The notes under the pieces were generated by a model, which was not told the DNA's origin, did no database searches, and worked only from the letters and a program-made list of their open reading frames with translations. Made by a program: the position numbers and the translations under genes. Shown in pieces: positions 62,626 to 64,000 of a stretch of 64,000 nucleotides of DNA; within the stretch, counting starts at the first letter, position 1; every line of letters begins with the position of its first letter. Source of the DNA: [Lactobacillus] timonensis (GTDB lineage: Bacteria; Bacillota; Bacilli; Lactobacillales; Lactobacillaceae); the NCBI RefSeq assembly GCF_900240275.1, contig NZ_LT964761.1, positions 667,387-731,386 on the forward strand, given 5' to 3'.

Positions 62626-64000
62626 GGCTCTTTGTCAATCGGTACTGATAGCTAATTTTGACCAGTTCAAGCAACTAGTTTGCTTGGACTGGTTTTTCTA
62701 GTGTTTATGGGGTCCTTAATCATGATGTGCGAATTTTTCAACGCTATTAGAATTCGGATTCTAAAACGAAAAAAGTTGCGAAAACCATAAGCTGTCCGTT
62801 TAATCACTTTGATCTTGTTGTTAGTGCCTTCGATTGGACCATTAGTTAACTGGTATCGAAAACTCCTGATGATTTCTTCCTGGTGTTGGCGCAAAGTCCG
62901 CTGAACTTTCTGAAATCGATGTGGCAGACTAGTGAGTTTGCGTTTTAAAAGCGTCGTTAGCTCGTCCTCCTGGCCATGATCGACTGCATCAACCAGGGTC
63001 TGGTAGTAGTCATAAGCTTTTTGTAAATCCTCTGACATAGCTAGCAGACGGTCCACGACTTCGCTATTGGACAACCAGGCGCCACGAAAGTTGCGCCTTG
63101 GACGGTGATGAACACTATCTAAGGAACTAACTTTCTGTAAAAGCAACTTCCAGAAACGCTTCAAGGCGCGATACTCATGAGTTTCATGACCATAATGATT
63201 CATTACTTTGATCCGGACAGCTTGAAAGGCTCGATAAGCCTGGGCGACGATGTGAAAATGATCGGCAATGATGCTCGCATTGGGAAACAATTCTTTAATT
63301 AGGCCTCGGTAAGGTTGGTAGAGATCGACCACAATTAGCCGGACTGCCAACCGTGCTTGACGGGTAAAGTGACGATAAAAGTATTGTTTGAGAGAGCGAG
63401 AATTGCGCGATTGGATAATATCAATGGTGCGATGGTTGACGGGATTCATTAAGAGCATACTCATCCCACTCGTCGCAAACTTTCCGGACTTAAAGTCATC
63501 CAAAGCAATTGTGGCCGGTAGCCAGTTTTTTTCTGGGGTGAACGTATCCTCTAGCGAGTCGATTGTTCTGGCCACGGTACTGGCAGAAACGTAGTAGTCC
63601 TTAGCCAACTCTTTCTGTGAAATATTACGATGAAGGTCTTTAGTAATGTACTGTTTAACGTTATTGGCGATCCGACAGCCACGGCTAATCCCGTGAATCG
63701 TGGCGACTTTCGTTACCGTTTCCGGACACTCAGCTGTTGGCTTACAAATATACTGTTGTTTTCTAATCATCAGAAAGGTCTTTACACCAGCGACCGACAG
63801 GGCGGTAACGACTACTGGGCGTTGGCGAAACCCATTTTTTAGCATCGGTCGACCACAGATTGGACAAAGGCACTTGCCAGTCTTGACTAGATGAATAACT
63901 TTGAACTTATCGGCAATCGTCTCGGTACCTTCTTTATCTAGTTGAAGTCCTGGGTCTTGGATTCCGGTTAAAAAGTTGATATTATTAGTCACGAGGATTA
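62626..64000 (-). mobile_element. ISL3-family insertion sequence, one end outside the window
   Basis: The inner end begins GGCTCTTTGTCAAT (62626-62639), a sequence of the kind found at ends of ISL3-family elements. A single transposase gene fills the element, and its start is eight bases from the window edge, so the other inverted repeat lies outside. The insertion appears recent because the transposase is intact. Confidence 0.8.
62667..63992 (-). CDS. ISL3-family transposase
   Basis: This 441-residue transposase has an N-terminal zinc-finger-like part (CLCPICGRPM, then QYICKPTAECPE), a helix-turn-helix (NISQKELAKDYYVSASTVARTID) and the DDE domain with ALDDFKSGKFA, VVDLYQPYRG, ADHFHIVAQ and the C-terminal GPIEGTNNKIKVIKR holding the Glu. 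Full length for the family, with no frameshift. A hairpin (CCAGTCCAAGCA-like arms near 62660-62693) overlaps its last codons and can end the transcript. Confidence 0.95.
   Translation of the reverse strand: MTNNINFLTGIQDPGLQLDKEGTETIADKFKVIHLVKTGKCLCPICGRPMLKNGFRQRPVVVTALSVAGVKTFLMIRKQQYICKPTAECPETVTKVATIHGISRGCRIANNVKQYITKDLHRNISQKELAKDYYVSASTVARTIDSLEDTFTPEKNWLPATIALDDFKSGKFATSGMSMLLMNPVNHRTIDIIQSRNSRSLKQYFYRHFTRQARLAVRLIVVDLYQPYRGLIKELFPNASIIADHFHIVAQAYRAFQAVRIKVMNHYGHETHEYRALKRFWKLLLQKVSSLDSVHHRPRRNFRGAWLSNSEVVDRLLAMSEDLQKAYDYYQTLVDAVDHGQEDELTTLLKRKLTSLPHRFQKVQRTLRQHQEEIIRSFRYQLTNGPIEGTNNKIKVIKRTAYGFRNFFRFRIRILIALKNSHIMIKDPINTRKTSPSKLVA

Overview
The window is the replication-origin region of a low-to-medium GC Firmicute chromosome, most likely a heterofermentative lactobacillus of the Limosilactobacillus type. 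This is inferred from the gene set, not from a database match: a KxYKxGKxW-type signal peptide, PepO, PepC and C69 dipeptidases, a D-Asp peptidoglycan cross-bridge operon, a Lactobacillus-type ornithine decarboxylase and an ISL3-type transposase. The core gene order rpmH-rnpA-yidC-jag-mnmE-mnmG on one side and dnaA-dnaN-yaaA-recF-gyrB-gyrA-rpsF-ssb-rpsR on the other fixes oriC at about 51.7-53.5 kb. Most genes left of it run leftward and all genes right of it run rightward up to the IS, so most genes lie on the leading strand.

Region 1 (1-16.4 kb) is accessory and housekeeping: a partial unknown protein, an aminotransferase, a GRP-family sugar transporter, a GreA-like factor, a macrodomain protein, PepO, an ornithine decarboxylase flanked by two paralogous MFS transporters, and a tight four-gene operon built around a MoxR-type AAA+ ATPase and a VWA protein. 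Region 2 (16.4-37.7 kb) has an HdeD-like membrane protein, a secreted five-LysM glucosaminidase, ArsR and ArgR regulators, a MacB-like ABC transporter, an SOS-controlled Y-family polymerase, MntH, a T-box-controlled threonyl-tRNA synthetase, an MGMT/MFS/phosphodiesterase operon, a C69 dipeptidase and a TetR-MMPL pair.

Region 3 (37.8-42.6 kb) is a cell-wall operon with its own promoter: an ATP-grasp D-aspartate ligase (Aslfm type), an AsnB/AsnH-type amidotransferase and MurE. Together these can add the third-position diamino acid, attach D-Asp to its side chain and amidate it. Region 4 (42.7-51.6 kb) has pepC, lepB, dus, mnmG, mnmE, jag, yidC, rnpA and rpmH. Region 5 (51.6-62.3 kb) is the bipartite origin and the replication, gyrase and S6-SSB-S18 operons, with an S6:S18 autoregulatory leader. 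Region 6 (62.3 kb to the end) is a short gene start cut by an ISL3-family element that runs off the window.

The main points of interest are: (i) a ThrRS that has lost nearly all of its TGS domain and all four editing residues; (ii) chromosome-organisation sites around the origin, namely two near-perfect parS palindromes, a third one-mismatch site inside gyrA, and two exact Noc-type palindromes, although parA, parB and noc are not in the window; (iii) the cross-bridge operon, whose MurE lacks the usual specificity motif; (iv) an MFS gene whose best start is an ATT codon, preceded by a hairpin that could mask its ribosome binding site; (v) an origin unwinding region with DnaA-trio repeats between dnaA and dnaN. 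No CRISPR array, tRNA or rRNA gene was seen.
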